Shown here: piece by piece, positions 7,445 to 16,930 of the stretch
Layout of the letters: every line of letters starts with the position of its first letter
Numbering within the stretch: position 1 is the first letter of the stretch
NCBI GenBank assembly: GCA_900315245.1
Contig: OMYJ01000003.1
Coordinates: forward strand, 220,121 to 284,120
Source of the DNA: an uncultured Bacteroidales bacterium
Lineage (GTDB): Bacteria > Bacteroidota > Bacteroidia > Bacteroidales > WCHB1-69
DNA length: 64,000 nucleotides
Direction: 5' to 3'
The notes under the pieces: model-generated
What the model was told of the DNA's origin: nothing
Databases searched by the model: none
Seen by the model: the letters and a program-made list of their open reading frames with translations, nothing else
Made by a program: the position numbers and the translations under genes

Positions 7445-9040
7445 TCACCACGCCGACTTCCTCTCAAACACCATTTCCTCTCCACTCATCGGGTGCGCGA
7501 ACGCAATCCGCGCGGCGTGCAGATAGAGCCGATCAGCGCGGCGACCGTAGAGGTTGTCGCCCTGGATGGGACGACCTAACCCTTCCGCGTGGGCGCAGTG
7601 TACGCGCAGCTGGTGCGTGCGACCCGTGAGCGGATGGAGCTCCACAACATGTTCTCCCACCACGCGATACAACGTCACAGCGGGTTTTCCGTGCGCTTTA
7701 TCGACCTTCTGGAACGGACGGTGCATAAGGTCGGGGGAGAGCGGCAATTCAATGCGACCTTCCTCCCCTATCGGCAACGGTTCGCCGTCCAACACCGCCA
7801 CGTAGGTTTTGTGTATCTCCCTGTCCCTGAACTGTTTCTGCAGACGGTAATGCGTGGTTTTGTGCTTCGCCACAACCAGCAGCCCGCTGGTGTCCATGTC
7901 CAACCGGTGAACGACTAACGGTGTTTCGCCTTCTTGACAACGTTCCTGCAACAAGGAAATTACGGATTCGCGGTGCGACTTCCCCGGCACGCTCAGCATC
8001 CCCGAAGGCTTGTTCACGACCCACAAATCGGCATCCTCATAAACAATTTCCAGTTGCTCAGAGAGGTCTCGATGCGAATTTGCGGCCAACACCTCCGGTG
8101 GCAGCATGTAGGTCAGCACGGGCTTGCATTTACCCGAGCAGGCGGGATAATAGTGCAGATGGTGACGGATTTCCCCTTCGGGCGATTTTCCCCACCAAAA
8201 CATCGCCATTTGGATGGGTTTAAGTCCGTGTGTGTAAGCGTATTGCAGCAGCTTCGGCTCGCAGCATTCGCCCGTGCCCGCAGGAGGTAATTGCTGCACG
8301 GTGTCGCGGAAAATCTCCAGCAGATTGCACCGCTCGCCCGCATAATTCACCATCACGAAATGCTCGAACAGCCAGTTCTGCAATGCTTCCGATTTTGTTT
8401 TCCGTTGGTTTGCAAGCTCTTCAATACGTTTTTCGTAAATATCCACCGCTGCTTTCGCCTCGGCTATCTTTTCTGTCCATCGCTTTTTCTCCCGCCGCAG
8501 TTCCGCCTTCAGGAACTGGCTCTCTTTCACGAAAGCGGATTCCTCCTCTGCCGAAAGCACCCTTTTAGAACGTTCGGCATCGCGTCTAGTTTTGGCATCC
8601 AACATCTTTTGCTTGGCAGCGGTGATGGCAACCTCAGCATCATTTTGTAACTGCAGATAAATTTTTCGAGATTCGATATACTGGCCATCGGACTTCAAGT
8701 TGTCGATTTCTTGATTAATAGCGGAAATTTTCGCTTCATGCTGTTTAAAATAGCCGTCGGGGTCAAGGAAATCGAACACAGGCGGGACAAAGCCGGGCAG
8801 CACGGACTGGTCGCACAGCTGTCCCGAAAAGGCAGCCAAATAATACAGTTTCTCCTCTTTCATCACCACCAGCACCCCGAACATCTTGCCTTTGGGATTC
8901 CCGCGCATCAGCTCCTCGACACGCGGCAGCAAATCCCCCACCGCCGCCTCGCACACGGGATGCGGCACATAATCAAACGGGTTGTTGAACGTTTCCGGCA
9001 ACAACCCGCGATATAGAAAAGGATGTAGGAGGTAACGCAC
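7445..9040 (-). CDS. RluA-family pseudouridine synthase with a long N-terminal extension
   Basis: A protein of 531 residues, much longer than the usual 220-330 of RluA-type synthases. The catalytic domain is C-terminal (about 320-531): VNKPSGMLSVPG, the catalytic aspartate in VHRLDMDTSGLLVVAK, and the closing LTGRTHQLRVHCAH. It converts uridine to pseudouridine in rRNA or tRNA; the target is unknown. The first 100 residues form a distinct globular region. Residues of about 105-215 are a Lys/Glu/Arg/Ala-rich coiled coil, followed by a linker with several cysteines (GECCEPKLL, ACSGKCKP). Similar long forms occur in Bacteroidetes as far as I recall. It is monocistronic. Confidence 0.85.
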   Translation of the reverse strand: MRYLLHPFLYRGLLPETFNNPFDYVPHPVCEAAVGDLLPRVEELMRGNPKGKMFGVLVVMKEEKLYYLAAFSGQLCDQSVLPGFVPPVFDFLDPDGYFKQHEAKISAINQEIDNLKSDGQYIESRKIYLQLQNDAEVAITAAKQKMLDAKTRRDAERSKRVLSAEEESAFVKESQFLKAELRREKKRWTEKIAEAKAAVDIYEKRIEELANQRKTKSEALQNWLFEHFVMVNYAGERCNLLEIFRDTVQQLPPAGTGECCEPKLLQYAYTHGLKPIQMAMFWWGKSPEGEIRHHLHYYPACSGKCKPVLTYMLPPEVLAANSHRDLSEQLEIVYEDADLWVVNKPSGMLSVPGKSHRESVISLLQERCQEGETPLVVHRLDMDTSGLLVVAKHKTTHYRLQKQFRDREIHKTYVAVLDGEPLPIGEEGRIELPLSPDLMHRPFQKVDKAHGKPAVTLYRVVGEHVVELHPLTGRTHQLRVHCAHAEGLGRPIQGDNLYGRRADRLYLHAARIAFAHPMSGEEMVFERKSAW

Positions 9041-9074
9041 AGGCGTGAGACAAAAGACAGTGATTAATCTGGAT

Positions 9075-9145
9075 GTTGGCTGTTAGCTATTGGCTGTTGG
9101 CTAAAAGCTAATAGCCAACAGCCAATAGCCAACAGCTAATAGCTA
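9075..9145. repeat. RTTRGCT heptamer array forming a long hairpin
   Basis: Four heptamers of the RTTRGCT type (GTTGGCT, GTTAGCT, ATTGGCT, GTTGGCT) are followed by AAAA and then by the complementary series AGCYAAY. Together they form an imperfect hairpin of about 28 bp per arm. The last AGCTA unit contains the stop codon of the nitroreductase (9143-9145). Confidence 0.85.
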
Positions 9146-9766
9146 CTTCACCCAATACACCCAATTCTCTTTGCGGGGTTTGGCTTCGGGATAATCGCCG
9201 GCAGTGTAGCCGAGGATGCAGTTGCCGACACCTACGTAGTCGCCCTCAATGCCAAGGTCCTTGAGAATCTGTTTGCCCTCTTCGGTCTCAAACATCTCTT
9301 TGGCACGATGGATCCAGCAAGAGCCGAGGCCCTTGGCGTGGGCGGCGTTCATCAGATTGCCCATCACGAGGCTGCCGTCCTCGACACAGGTATGCACGTT
9401 CTTGTCGGCGAGCACCACCAACACCACGGGCGCACCGTAGAACGGGTCGTTGTCGGCACCCATCACAGCAGCGTTCATCTTGCTGAGACGGTCGCGCATC
9501 TCCTTGTTCGTCACCGCGATGATGATCGGGCTTTGGCGGTTCATGCCCGTAGGCGCGTACGTGCCGGCTTTGCAAATCTCTTCAATCACCTCCATCGGGG
9601 GAATTTCGTCAGTGTAGCTGCGCACACTGCGGCGCGTCAATAAATCTTCCATAGTTGTGTTTTTAACATTTTCCTGGTCAACGGCTTCCGTTGACTCCGC
9701 AGCCTTCTGCTGACATGACATACACATCATCATTGCCGCACATAAAATCATTGTAATTTTTCTCAT
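9143..9766 (-). CDS. Nitroreductase-family lipoprotein
   Basis: A 207-residue FMN-dependent nitroreductase-like protein. After a lipoprotein signal (MCMSC, Cys18) and a short linker comes the family start LLTRRSVRSYTDEIP, then TYAPTGMNRQSP, ALGSC-like GLGSCWIHRAKEMF, and the C-terminal VGNCILGY with GDYPEAKPRK. Family members reduce nitro or quinone substrates using NAD(P)H and FMN in the cytoplasm. A lipid anchor on the periplasmic side is unusual, since reduced nicotinamide is not available there. The gene lies 33 bp upstream of nothing on its own strand but directly downstream of the large T9SS protein gene, separated only by heptamer repeats. Confidence 0.85.
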   Translation of the reverse strand: MRKITMILCAAMMMCMSCQQKAAESTEAVDQENVKNTTMEDLLTRRSVRSYTDEIPPMEVIEEICKAGTYAPTGMNRQSPIIIAVTNKEMRDRLSKMNAAVMGADNDPFYGAPVVLVVLADKNVHTCVEDGSLVMGNLMNAAHAKGLGSCWIHRAKEMFETEEGKQILKDLGIEGDYVGVGNCILGYTAGDYPEAKPRKENWVYWVK

Positions 9767-9797
9767 ATTCTTAATTCTACATTCTTCATTCTACATT
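9767..9797. repeat. ATTCTAC heptamer array (4 units) filling an operon spacer
   Basis: ATTCTTA, ATTCTAC, ATTCTTC, ATTCTAC and ATT fill nearly the whole 33-bp gap between the T9SS protein gene and the nitroreductase start codon, where a ribosome binding site would be expected. Confidence 0.88.
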
Positions 9798-9799
9798 GA

Positions 9800-12373
9800 T
9801 TAAAGCACCGTCACCGTTCCCTTCTTGACATACCTCTTTTTTTCTCCAAGGCGCTCATAGTGTATGATATAGACATACACATCTGATACATGCACTCTCA
9901 TCCCGCTTCCTTTGTCGTCAATGTTGCCGTACCATCGGAAATTCATGTCGTTGGTCTTGAAAACCAACTCTCCCCATCGGTTATAAATTTCCATGTCAAA
10001 ATAACTGATGAAACGATGCACATATTCGGGAAGGTAAAAATAGTCATTCAGACCATCCGTTCTGGATGGAGAAATACCGCTCGGAAGGAAGATGTTCAAC
10101 GGACAGTCAGGGGTTTCATAATGGCTGGTTGCCATGCAGTCACCCTGGGTCACCGTTACCGTGTAGAGGGTTTGTGGCGTGGTGACAGAAATAAACTGGG
10201 TGGTGTCGCCCGTGCTCCAAAGGTAATCATCATAGTCAGACACCGCAGTCAGCACCAGCTCACCGAACTCGCAGAAATCGTCGCCAGAGGGGACAATCTC
10301 CACCGAAGGTTCCTCGATTTCAAGATGCAGGGTCACGAGGCTGTCGCAGCCATTCACATCCGTCAAGGTCTGATCATAGTCACCGCTGGTCCTATAGGTT
10401 TGGCCGTTCCACGTATATTGGTTGCAAGCTTTTTTGGAAAATTCCCCGAAAACGCTGTCCCGAACTTTCAAGTGCAAAATCAGCAGACTGTCGCAACCGA
10501 ACTCGACAGTTTGCGTGACAACTGTATCTACAATGGTATGGGGAACCACAGTACTGTCAATTGGAATATCGAAACCGTTTTGGGTGTAAGCGACACCAGG
10601 GCAGATAGTGTCGTACAACACCGTGTCAACAATGGGATGAACCATGATTTTAATGGAATCGGTCATTAGAGGATCTAATGGACATCCTCTTGAGTCGTTG
10701 GCAATAACTGTGTACCATCCACTGTCTGATGGCATGGCATTGTCTAGTTGAAATGGGGGTGAATTAATTTCAAAATTATTGGGTCCAAGGATACGTAGAA
10801 TGGACGCATTAATCGAATCAAAATCGAAAAACATCGTATCCCCCTGACAATAATCCGGAGGAGATGACCAGTGGATCTCACTCCCCGACACATAGCTGCT
10901 GAAATAGCTGATGGAACAGTCATCGTAACCACCAGGCTGATGATAATCAATTACACCCATGTGAAACTTACCGACAGAATTGGAGACCTTAATATATTGT
11001 CTGGTGGCGTAATTGCTAATGTCTTTCTGGCAATAATACATAGACGGGCTACCCGAAACTGTATGCCAATCCGATGCCGCTATTTGGATATTGCCTGAAT
11101 TTGTTTGAATTTGAAATCCTTCTGTGATTTGGTTCGATCCATATACTGAAAGTTGAGTGCACACTAGATTGAGGAATATATATTTCTGGTCATTATTGGG
11201 ATGAGGTAACGGTCGATATGTAACTGTTTGTGACCCGGTGCAATTAATTTGTGGCAACTGGGTACCGCCCAACTCGTTGCCAGCGCCAGTCAGTTGAAAC
11301 ACGAAAAGCTTCCTCGGACTGCGCGTTCCATCTGGATTTTCATGATAAGCGCGAATATAGGCAGGCTTGTAATTCGTGAAATGGAATTTACGTTTATCAC
11401 CACGCATTAAATTCTGATACTGTGTGCTTTCCTGATTCCCAGAATTTGTCTCATAGTAAATAGTAACATCTGTATTGTCGTCCAGCACGAAGATGAAAGC
11501 GTAGTCGCTCATACCTCCACCCGTCGTGGAATTGCCGGCAGCACTAGGCGATGGAAAAACAACATATTCACTTCCCGCTAAATCTTCGGGAACGATTTGG
11601 TCGGCAACCAAATCATAATTACCAGAACCGTTTCCTGGATTGACAGAATCGTCAGAAACATCTACTACAATAGGTTTATTAGACGTGATAATAGTCCCAT
11701 CCAAGTGGCCTGTGGCTGCCTGTGAGTTTGAAGCAAGACAATAAACCTGACCTCGCTGCAAAGTAATCGAAAAGGTGCTACCAGCTTGATGCTGATTACT
11801 ACCGGTGCCACAAGTCTGCGACGGGGTAATGGTAACCGTGGTGTTGTCCTCCGTGGCAATGATCTCCACTGCATTGCGACAAGTACCGTAATAACTGTCA
11901 CTTTGATTGCCATTACCTGTAGTATATTGGAACTGCATGGGCACAAAGAATTGTGTTCCCAGTGCGTTTTCCCCTTTTAATGCATAGATTTCACTATTAT
12001 TGTTTTGCAATGCAACATACGCATTGATTTTTCTGTTGGATTGTATGTACAACCCATGTGGAGATATCGTATTATACTCGCATTCGTACCCATTGAGGCC
12101 AGCTTCATTGGAAACCAACGTCATCGTTGCTGACCCGTTTGCGGGAACGGTGAGAGGAGTGCCGACCTGCTGTCCTGAAGCGGCCTTGGTAACCGTCACA
12201 GTGGCCTGCTGCGATTCAGTATTGGAAACCACCAAGACAATAGGCCAATGAACGTGGGTATGCGCCAGTTTCGGCACCGCGAACCAGAAAGCCGTATCGA
12301 CTTGCGAAAAAACATACTGGTTGCCGCATAACAAAACCAGGGCAAACATCAATCTTTTTATTAAACGCCTCAT
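9800..12373 (-). CDS. Large secreted protein with IgGFc-binding-like N-terminus and T9SS type B sorting domain
   Basis: A cell-surface or secreted protein of 857 residues. The signal peptide [18 protein letters not shown] is followed by a beta-rich region (about 25-500) resembling the IgGFc-binding N-terminal domain, including an [13 protein letters not shown] strand pattern. Next come an Ig-like segment and two GCDSLL/GCDSLV-type repeats. The last 95 residues form the gliding-motility/T9SS type B C-terminal domain ([17 protein letters not shown], then [11 protein letters not shown]). I prefer the ATG at 12373, which has AAAAGGA upstream; the ATG at 12397 lies almost at the predicted transcription start. 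Ligands are unknown. It is divergent from glyA. Confidence 0.85.
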   Translation of the reverse strand: MRRLIKRLMFALVLLCGNQYVFSQVDTAFWFAVPKLAHTHVHWPIVLVVSNTESQQATVTVTKAASGQQVGTPLTVPANGSATMTLVSNEAGLNGYECEYNTISPHGLYIQSNRKINAYVALQNNNSEIYALKGENALGTQFFVPMQFQYTTGNGNQSDSYYGTCRNAVEIIATEDNTTVTITPSQTCGTGSNQHQAGSTFSITLQRGQVYCLASNSQAATGHLDGTIITSNKPIVVDVSDDSVNPGNGSGNYDLVADQIVPEDLAGSEYVVFPSPSAAGNSTTGGGMSDYAFIFVLDDNTDVTIYYETNSGNQESTQYQNLMRGDKRKFHFTNYKPAYIRAYHENPDGTRSPRKLFVFQLTGAGNELGGTQLPQINCTGSQTVTYRPLPHPNNDQKYIFLNLVCTQLSVYGSNQITEGFQIQTNSGNIQIAASDWHTVSGSPSMYYCQKDISNYATRQYIKVSNSVGKFHMGVIDYHQPGGYDDCSISYFSSYVSGSEIHWSSPPDYCQGDTMFFDFDSINASILRILGPNNFEINSPPFQLDNAMPSDSGWYTVIANDSRGCPLDPLMTDSIKIMVHPIVDTVLYDTICPGVAYTQNGFDIPIDSTVVPHTIVDTVVTQTVEFGCDSLLILHLKVRDSVFGEFSKKACNQYTWNGQTYRTSGDYDQTLTDVNGCDSLVTLHLEIEEPSVEIVPSGDDFCEFGELVLTAVSDYDDYLWSTGDTTQFISVTTPQTLYTVTVTQGDCMATSHYETPDCPLNIFLPSGISPSRTDGLNDYFYLPEYVHRFISYFDMEIYNRWGELVFKTNDMNFRWYGNIDDKGSGMRVHVSDVYVYIIHYERLGEKKRYVKKGTVTVL

Positions 12374-12401
12374 TTCAAATATCCTTTTATTGTTCATGCT
12401 G

Positions 12402-12409
12402 CAAAAATA
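12402..12409 (-). promoter_or_regulatory. -7 promoter box of the T9SS type B protein gene
   Basis: TATTTTTG on minus followed by CAGC; transcription should start near 12397, favouring the internal ATG at 12373 as start codon. Confidence 0.6.
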
Positions 12410-12433
12410 AGATTTTTTGTAATAGAAAAATTG

Positions 12434-12441
12434 TATCTTTG
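12434..12441 (+). promoter_or_regulatory. -7 promoter box of glyA
   Basis: TATCTTTG on plus, 55 bp upstream of the glyA ATG. It lies back to back with the divergent T9SS gene promoter. Confidence 0.65.
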
Positions 12442-12496
12442 CATTTTCAATCATAATCTGTTAAAAACATCATTATCAAACAGTTATATTAAAAAT

Positions 12497-13777
12497 ATGA
12501 AAAGAGACGAACAAATTTTCAACCTCATCCAACAGGAGCGCGAGCGCCAGACCAACGGCATCGAACTGATTGCTTCTGAGAACTTTGTGAGCGACCAGGT
12601 GATGGAAGCCATGGGTTCCGTTATGACCAACAAGTACGCTGAAGGTCTTCCAGGCAAACGCTACTACGGCGGCTGCCAAATCGTTGACCAATCCGAACAA
12701 TTGGCCATCGACCGCGTGAAACAACTTTTCGGCTGCGAATGGGCCAACGTGCAACCGCACTCCGGCGCCCAGGCCAATATGGCCGTCCTGATGGCTTGCC
12801 TGCAACCGGGCGACACCTTCATGGGCCTCGACCTCAACCACGGCGGTCACCTCTCACACGGCTCCCCCGTGAACTCCTCCGGTATTCTCTATCGTCCTGT
12901 GGCTTACCAGGTTGACGAAGAGACCGGTTGCATCAACTACGACACGATGGAGGAAGTTGCCCTCCGCGAGAAACCGAAGTTGATCATCGGCGGTGCCTCC
13001 GCTTACAGCCGCGACTGGGATTGGGCACGTATGCGTCAGATTGCCGACAAGATCGGTGCCATCCTGATGGCTGACATCTCCCACCCCGCCGGCCTCATCG
13101 CCAAGGGCCTCCTCAACAACGCCGTGGCTCACTGCCACATCGTGACCACCACCACCCACAAGACCCTCCGCGGACCTCGCGGCGGTCTCATCATGCTGGG
13201 CAAGGATTTCGAGAATCCGTGGGGCAAAACCACCCCGAAGGGCGTCGTGAAGATGATGTCCCAAATCCTCGACTCTTCCGTGTTCCCGGGCTGCCAGGGC
13301 GGTCCTCTGGAGCACGTCATCGCCGCCAAGGCCGTCGCATTCGGCGAAGCCTTGACCGAAGACTACGCCAACTATGTGAAACAGGTGAAGATCAACGCCA
13401 ACGCCATGGCCAACGCTTTCGTGGAAAGAGGTTACAAGGTGATCTCCAACGGCACCGACAACCACCTCATGCTCATCGACTTGAGAAAGAAATTCCCCGA
13501 AATGACCGGTAAAGTGGCCGAAAACACCCTCGTCAAGGCCGACATCACCATCAACAAGAACATGGTGCCGTTCGACACCCGTTCCGCTTTCCAGACCTCC
13601 GGCATCCGCGTGGGTACTCCCGCCATCACCACCCGCGGCCTGAAAGAGAACGACATGCCCGTCATCGTGGAGATGATCGACAAGGTGCTCTGCGACGTCG
13701 AGAACGAGGAACTCATCGCCAAGACCCGCAAAACGGTCAACGACATGATGCACGACCGCCCGCTCTTCGCTTGGTAA
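12497..13777 (+). CDS. glyA: Serine hydroxymethyltransferase
   Basis: A 426-residue PLP enzyme that interconverts serine and glycine with transfer of a one-carbon unit to tetrahydrofolate. Hallmarks are [11 protein letters not shown] near the N-terminus, [11 protein letters not shown] (about 95), the [11 protein letters not shown] segment and the PLP lysine K222 in [14 protein letters not shown]. The C-terminus has the usual [11 protein letters not shown]. The ATG at 12497 matches the family start. The leader is about 50 nt. A perfect terminator hairpin follows 20 bp after the stop. It is one of the most confidently assigned genes here. Confidence 0.97.
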   Translation: MKRDEQIFNLIQQERERQTNGIELIASENFVSDQVMEAMGSVMTNKYAEGLPGKRYYGGCQIVDQSEQLAIDRVKQLFGCEWANVQPHSGAQANMAVLMACLQPGDTFMGLDLNHGGHLSHGSPVNSSGILYRPVAYQVDEETGCINYDTMEEVALREKPKLIIGGASAYSRDWDWARMRQIADKIGAILMADISHPAGLIAKGLLNNAVAHCHIVTTTTHKTLRGPRGGLIMLGKDFENPWGKTTPKGVVKMMSQILDSSVFPGCQGGPLEHVIAAKAVAFGEALTEDYANYVKQVKINANAMANAFVERGYKVISNGTDNHLMLIDLRKKFPEMTGKVAENTLVKADITINKNMVPFDTRSAFQTSGIRVGTPAITTRGLKENDMPVIVEMIDKVLCDVENEELIAKTRKTVNDMMHDRPLFAW

Positions 13778-13795
13778 ACAACAAATTCCCTTATA

Positions 13796-13825
13796 AAAAA
13801 AGCCCCGACCATGGTCGGGGCTTTT
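13796..13825. terminator. Perfect bidirectional intrinsic terminator
   Basis: An uninterrupted palindrome, AGCCCCGACC joined to GGTCGGGGCT through AT, is flanked by A-runs on the left and T-runs on the right. It can terminate both glyA (plus) and the DUF5723 operon (minus, stop at 13828). Confidence 0.93.
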
Positions 13826-13827
13826 TC

Positions 13828-15279
13828 TTATCCTCTTTTCTTCCCTTCTTTCGGCTTTTTTTCCTTTTTCGGGTATTTTGCCCACCAATTCTTGTAATGT
13901 CCCCAGTTGAAAACAACTCCTGCGGTGGCAGTCAGCTGGGAAACATTCTTGACCGAAAATGCAGCAATGATATTCTGCGTGCCGGCATAGATGTTCAGAT
14001 AGCCGAGGTTGAACCCCAATCCCACACCAAGATTATCGTAAGAATTGCGCTGTATGGTATAAGCCACACAAACGTCTATGGAATTAAAGAAACATCCATC
14101 ATAAGCCAACGTGAGGGAGGGCTGAAAATAGTTTTTTGTGAATACGAACTGCGTGGCGGCACTCACACGATGATGCTTGGCAAATTCATAATCCAGTTGC
14201 AAAACAGCCCTCGGAGTAATCGCCGTCATATAACGCCCCGTCGGGTTGACATCCAACGGGAAATATTGTGCCAAAGTATCCAATATATCTGAAACATTCT
14301 CCCCATTCATCAGCGATTGGATTTCAGATTGGGACAATCCGCTGAACGTCAATGAACCATTGTCGTACAAGCCACCAGCATTGTCCAAACTGCTGCTCAA
14401 ACCCACCGTGGAGGTCGTCCAGTTGATAAAGCCAAGATCCAGAACTCCAACAGACAATCCAAGCGACTCCATAAAGTTGTAGGAAAAGCCCAAGTCTATT
14501 CCGAATCCCGGATTTTTAAAAGCATTCTTCAAGATTCTCCCAACATTGTCATCCATTTCAAACAGGAAACCGTCTTGTCTGTTAAAAGCCAGATTAAACG
14601 GCACAATAGCGGCGGCACGCATGGCGGCAGCATACGTCATGCTGATCGTATAGTCATCCGGGGCTGTGCTCACCTGGGCGGAAAGATTCTGGGTGTTCAA
14701 ATTGGCTATGCCGAAAAGCACTTTCGGACGCACTCCCCACGAAATCTTGTCATTGACCTTGTGTCTGAAGCTGATACCCAGTTCCTGGTAAGCGTTCATG
14801 TTGATAGACAAGTTCAAGTCGGCAGGGCTGTCAACGTACGCCATGTTACCATAAATAGGCAGACCGAGGACATCCCGGGAATATATGAAGTCCAAGTTGG
14901 CGCGCTGCCGATAATCCACCGACATGAAGAAACGATCTTTGATCCGGAATCCTACACCGAGCAACTCTATGTCATCATATACGCCCACGTAGTTTTTGTT
15001 GGCAAGACTGTTCACGAACTTCGTGGCAGTCAACACCGTCGGATAACCTTCCTCATTGGTTTCGAAAAGGTTCTTGTAACGAATGGCCCCCAAGTTCACA
15101 CCAGCCTGTATTTTCCCGGTGGGAAGACTGAAATAACCATTGTAAATGGTGGAGCTGGAGGGGAGATCGTTGTGCAAGAACGGCGAGATACGCATAAAAT
15201 GGGTCACATCCAGACCCTGTCCTTTCACGGACAGAACCAGACACAAACCCACGAACAATGTTAAGACAATCTTCTTCAT
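13828..15279 (-). CDS. DUF5723-family outer-membrane beta-barrel protein
   Basis: A 483-residue exported protein. A signal peptide (about 1-20, ending VKGQ) is followed by the family pattern of alternating strands of an outer-membrane barrel, with a PFLHNDLPSSSTIYNGY start, GFGIDLGFSYNF and a closing GVVFNWGHYKNWW. The tail is lysine-rich. DUF5723 proteins are found across Bacteroidetes and have no proven function. It lies 12 bp downstream of a large lipoprotein gene in a minus-strand run that begins with an ECF sigma factor, so the lipoprotein and barrel may act as a pair at the outer membrane. Confidence 0.8.
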   Translation of the reverse strand: MKKIVLTLFVGLCLVLSVKGQGLDVTHFMRISPFLHNDLPSSSTIYNGYFSLPTGKIQAGVNLGAIRYKNLFETNEEGYPTVLTATKFVNSLANKNYVGVYDDIELLGVGFRIKDRFFMSVDYRQRANLDFIYSRDVLGLPIYGNMAYVDSPADLNLSINMNAYQELGISFRHKVNDKISWGVRPKVLFGIANLNTQNLSAQVSTAPDDYTISMTYAAAMRAAAIVPFNLAFNRQDGFLFEMDDNVGRILKNAFKNPGFGIDLGFSYNFMESLGLSVGVLDLGFINWTTSTVGLSSSLDNAGGLYDNGSLTFSGLSQSEIQSLMNGENVSDILDTLAQYFPLDVNPTGRYMTAITPRAVLQLDYEFAKHHRVSAATQFVFTKNYFQPSLTLAYDGCFFNSIDVCVAYTIQRNSYDNLGVGLGFNLGYLNIYAGTQNIIAAFSVKNVSQLTATAGVVFNWGHYKNWWAKYPKKEKKPKEGKKRG

Positions 15280-15291
15280 AACAGTCCAGAT

Positions 15292-16866
15292 TTAATTCCC
15301 TAAACTCACCAAACCGTTTACATCCACATTCATTCTGGCGGACAATCTGAAGCGAACAGCATGTGCCACATTGATGGAAATAGGGGTGCCATCTGTATAG
15401 AGGCGGGCTTTGAGAATGATGTTGTCGCAGTTGAACATTTGCTGAACTTCTTCAAAGTTGTTCTTGGCGGCAAAAAGCTCACTCATGCGGGGTATGCCAT
15501 TCTGAGCGCTCAAAACCAACTGCGGCTCCGTGAACAGACTGTCCTTCACCGTGGCTGTCTGCGAATCATAGAAATAAGCCTGCAATTGGAAGTTCAAGGG
15601 CAAGCCGTTGTCAATTCCGAGGCGAAGCAGCAAATTGGTAAATGCCGATTCGGACGGAACATTGATGCCGCCAAACGGAATCGTGTCACAAAAGTGTATA
15701 TTATCCATATCCACCTCTAACGGGAGAACCACAGAGATGCGCAGACTGATATACTGGTTGTCGCGAAACACCAACGTAGGGGTGTTGAAGCCATCGGGGT
15801 TGATCACCGCGTTGCCTCTGAGCTTAAAGTGACTATAGTCAGGGGAAAGCAGCAACGAGTTGGCTATCGGCAAGCTGACAGGGACGAATTGGTTGGTATT
15901 GGCAGGCACCTCCACTGTCGCGGGCGAATACGCGAGCAGCGATGCCATATTGCCGCCACCTGAAAGATCCGCCTGCTCAAACACGAGGGTCCCTCGCACC
16001 GGGAAACTGTTCATGATTTCGCACGTCACCTGCGGATTCAGCAGCGTCATGTTGCCGGAAATATGATCCCGCAGAAATTGGGTGTCGAAATCCCACTCCT
16101 TGTCCACTGGGAGATCCACCGCGACAAACCTTCCTCGTATCTCCTTGAAAAGGACCTGCTTGAAAGCCGCTCTATAGCTGAACGACAACTCGTTAGGAAT
16201 CGATGCCGTATTTGCGTCACAGGAAACTTCAATCAAGATTTTTATCTCGTTGTCGGCGGGAACAGTGAGTGTATAACCATCAATATTAATCGTGGTCACA
16301 TAAGTTCCGCCGTTGGACTGTGCTTCCACATGAAACGGTTGACCTGAAGCGCTGACCAGTTGCGGGCAGGTGACAACTATCCGTGTCGTCTGCATAATAT
16401 TGTAATTGATCTGCAATTCAATCTGACCCGAATTCAGTATGGCGCTTTCCAAAAGAATCTCGTCGGCAGGGAACTGGGCAAGCAGCGTGTCACTATACAA
16501 CAGCTGCACGTTCCCTTGAATCGGCGGGAGCTCAACAGAAGAAAACGTTTTGGATCCCTCCACGGCAATATCTTTCTGGAAATACGAATCAAGATATTTT
16601 GACGCGGAGATAATCGAATCAAAGGTGTACTCGTAACGAAGCTCGACGGTCCCGTCACTACCTTGTGAAATGAAACCGACATCATCGCTCAAGTCCAGAA
16701 TATCACCAATGGTATATTCAGCATTGAGCAACGGGAATCCCCAGTCGCCATTACTGTCTATTTCATCAAGTTGTGAAAAATCGAATGCATTGTTGTTACA
16801 GCCGATGAACGAGGCCAACATCAGCATAGCCACAACAGGGAATAAGTAATGTGATTTTTGTCGCAT
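15292..16866 (-). CDS. Large uncharacterised lipoprotein upstream of the DUF5723 gene
   Basis: A 524-residue lipoprotein with lipobox SFIGC (Cys23), followed by an Asn-rich spacer. The rest is predicted all-beta with repeated hydrophobic strands and no recognised catalytic motif; phrases such as TYVTTINIDGYTLTVPADN suggest stacked beta-sandwich domains. I do not recognise a characterised family. The ATG at 16866 is chosen; an upstream TTG-initiated extension lies in the promoter. The start codon is inside an inverted repeat (16854-16894). The gene ends 12 bp before the DUF5723 barrel gene, so the two are co-transcribed. Confidence 0.75.
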   Translation of the reverse strand: MRQKSHYLFPVVAMLMLASFIGCNNNAFDFSQLDEIDSNGDWGFPLLNAEYTIGDILDLSDDVGFISQGSDGTVELRYEYTFDSIISASKYLDSYFQKDIAVEGSKTFSSVELPPIQGNVQLLYSDTLLAQFPADEILLESAILNSGQIELQINYNIMQTTRIVVTCPQLVSASGQPFHVEAQSNGGTYVTTINIDGYTLTVPADNEIKILIEVSCDANTASIPNELSFSYRAAFKQVLFKEIRGRFVAVDLPVDKEWDFDTQFLRDHISGNMTLLNPQVTCEIMNSFPVRGTLVFEQADLSGGGNMASLLAYSPATVEVPANTNQFVPVSLPIANSLLLSPDYSHFKLRGNAVINPDGFNTPTLVFRDNQYISLRISVVLPLEVDMDNIHFCDTIPFGGINVPSESAFTNLLLRLGIDNGLPLNFQLQAYFYDSQTATVKDSLFTEPQLVLSAQNGIPRMSELFAAKNNFEEVQQMFNCDNIILKARLYTDGTPISINVAHAVRFRLSARMNVDVNGLVSLGN

Positions 16867-16894
16867 AATTTTGATATTTTGATGCGACAAAAAT
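16854..16894. promoter_or_regulatory. Inverted repeat spanning promoter and start codon of the lipoprotein gene
   Basis: ATTTTTGTCGCAT (16854-16866) and ATGCGACAAAAAT (16882-16894) are perfect 13-bp arms with a 15-bp spacer. The right arm contains the minus-strand -7 box TATTTTTG, and the left arm contains the ATG. In RNA, GUCGCAU could pair with AUGCGAC and hide the start codon. Confidence 0.6.
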
Positions 16895-16930
16895 ACAAAA
16901 AAAATGATTCGCTCAACAAATTCGGAAAAA

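Noticed and set aside
12374-12454. Start of the T9SS type B gene at 12454 or 12397
   Set aside because: Both lie at or before the predicted transcription start; the ATG at 12373 gives a normal signal peptide and a purine-rich leader.
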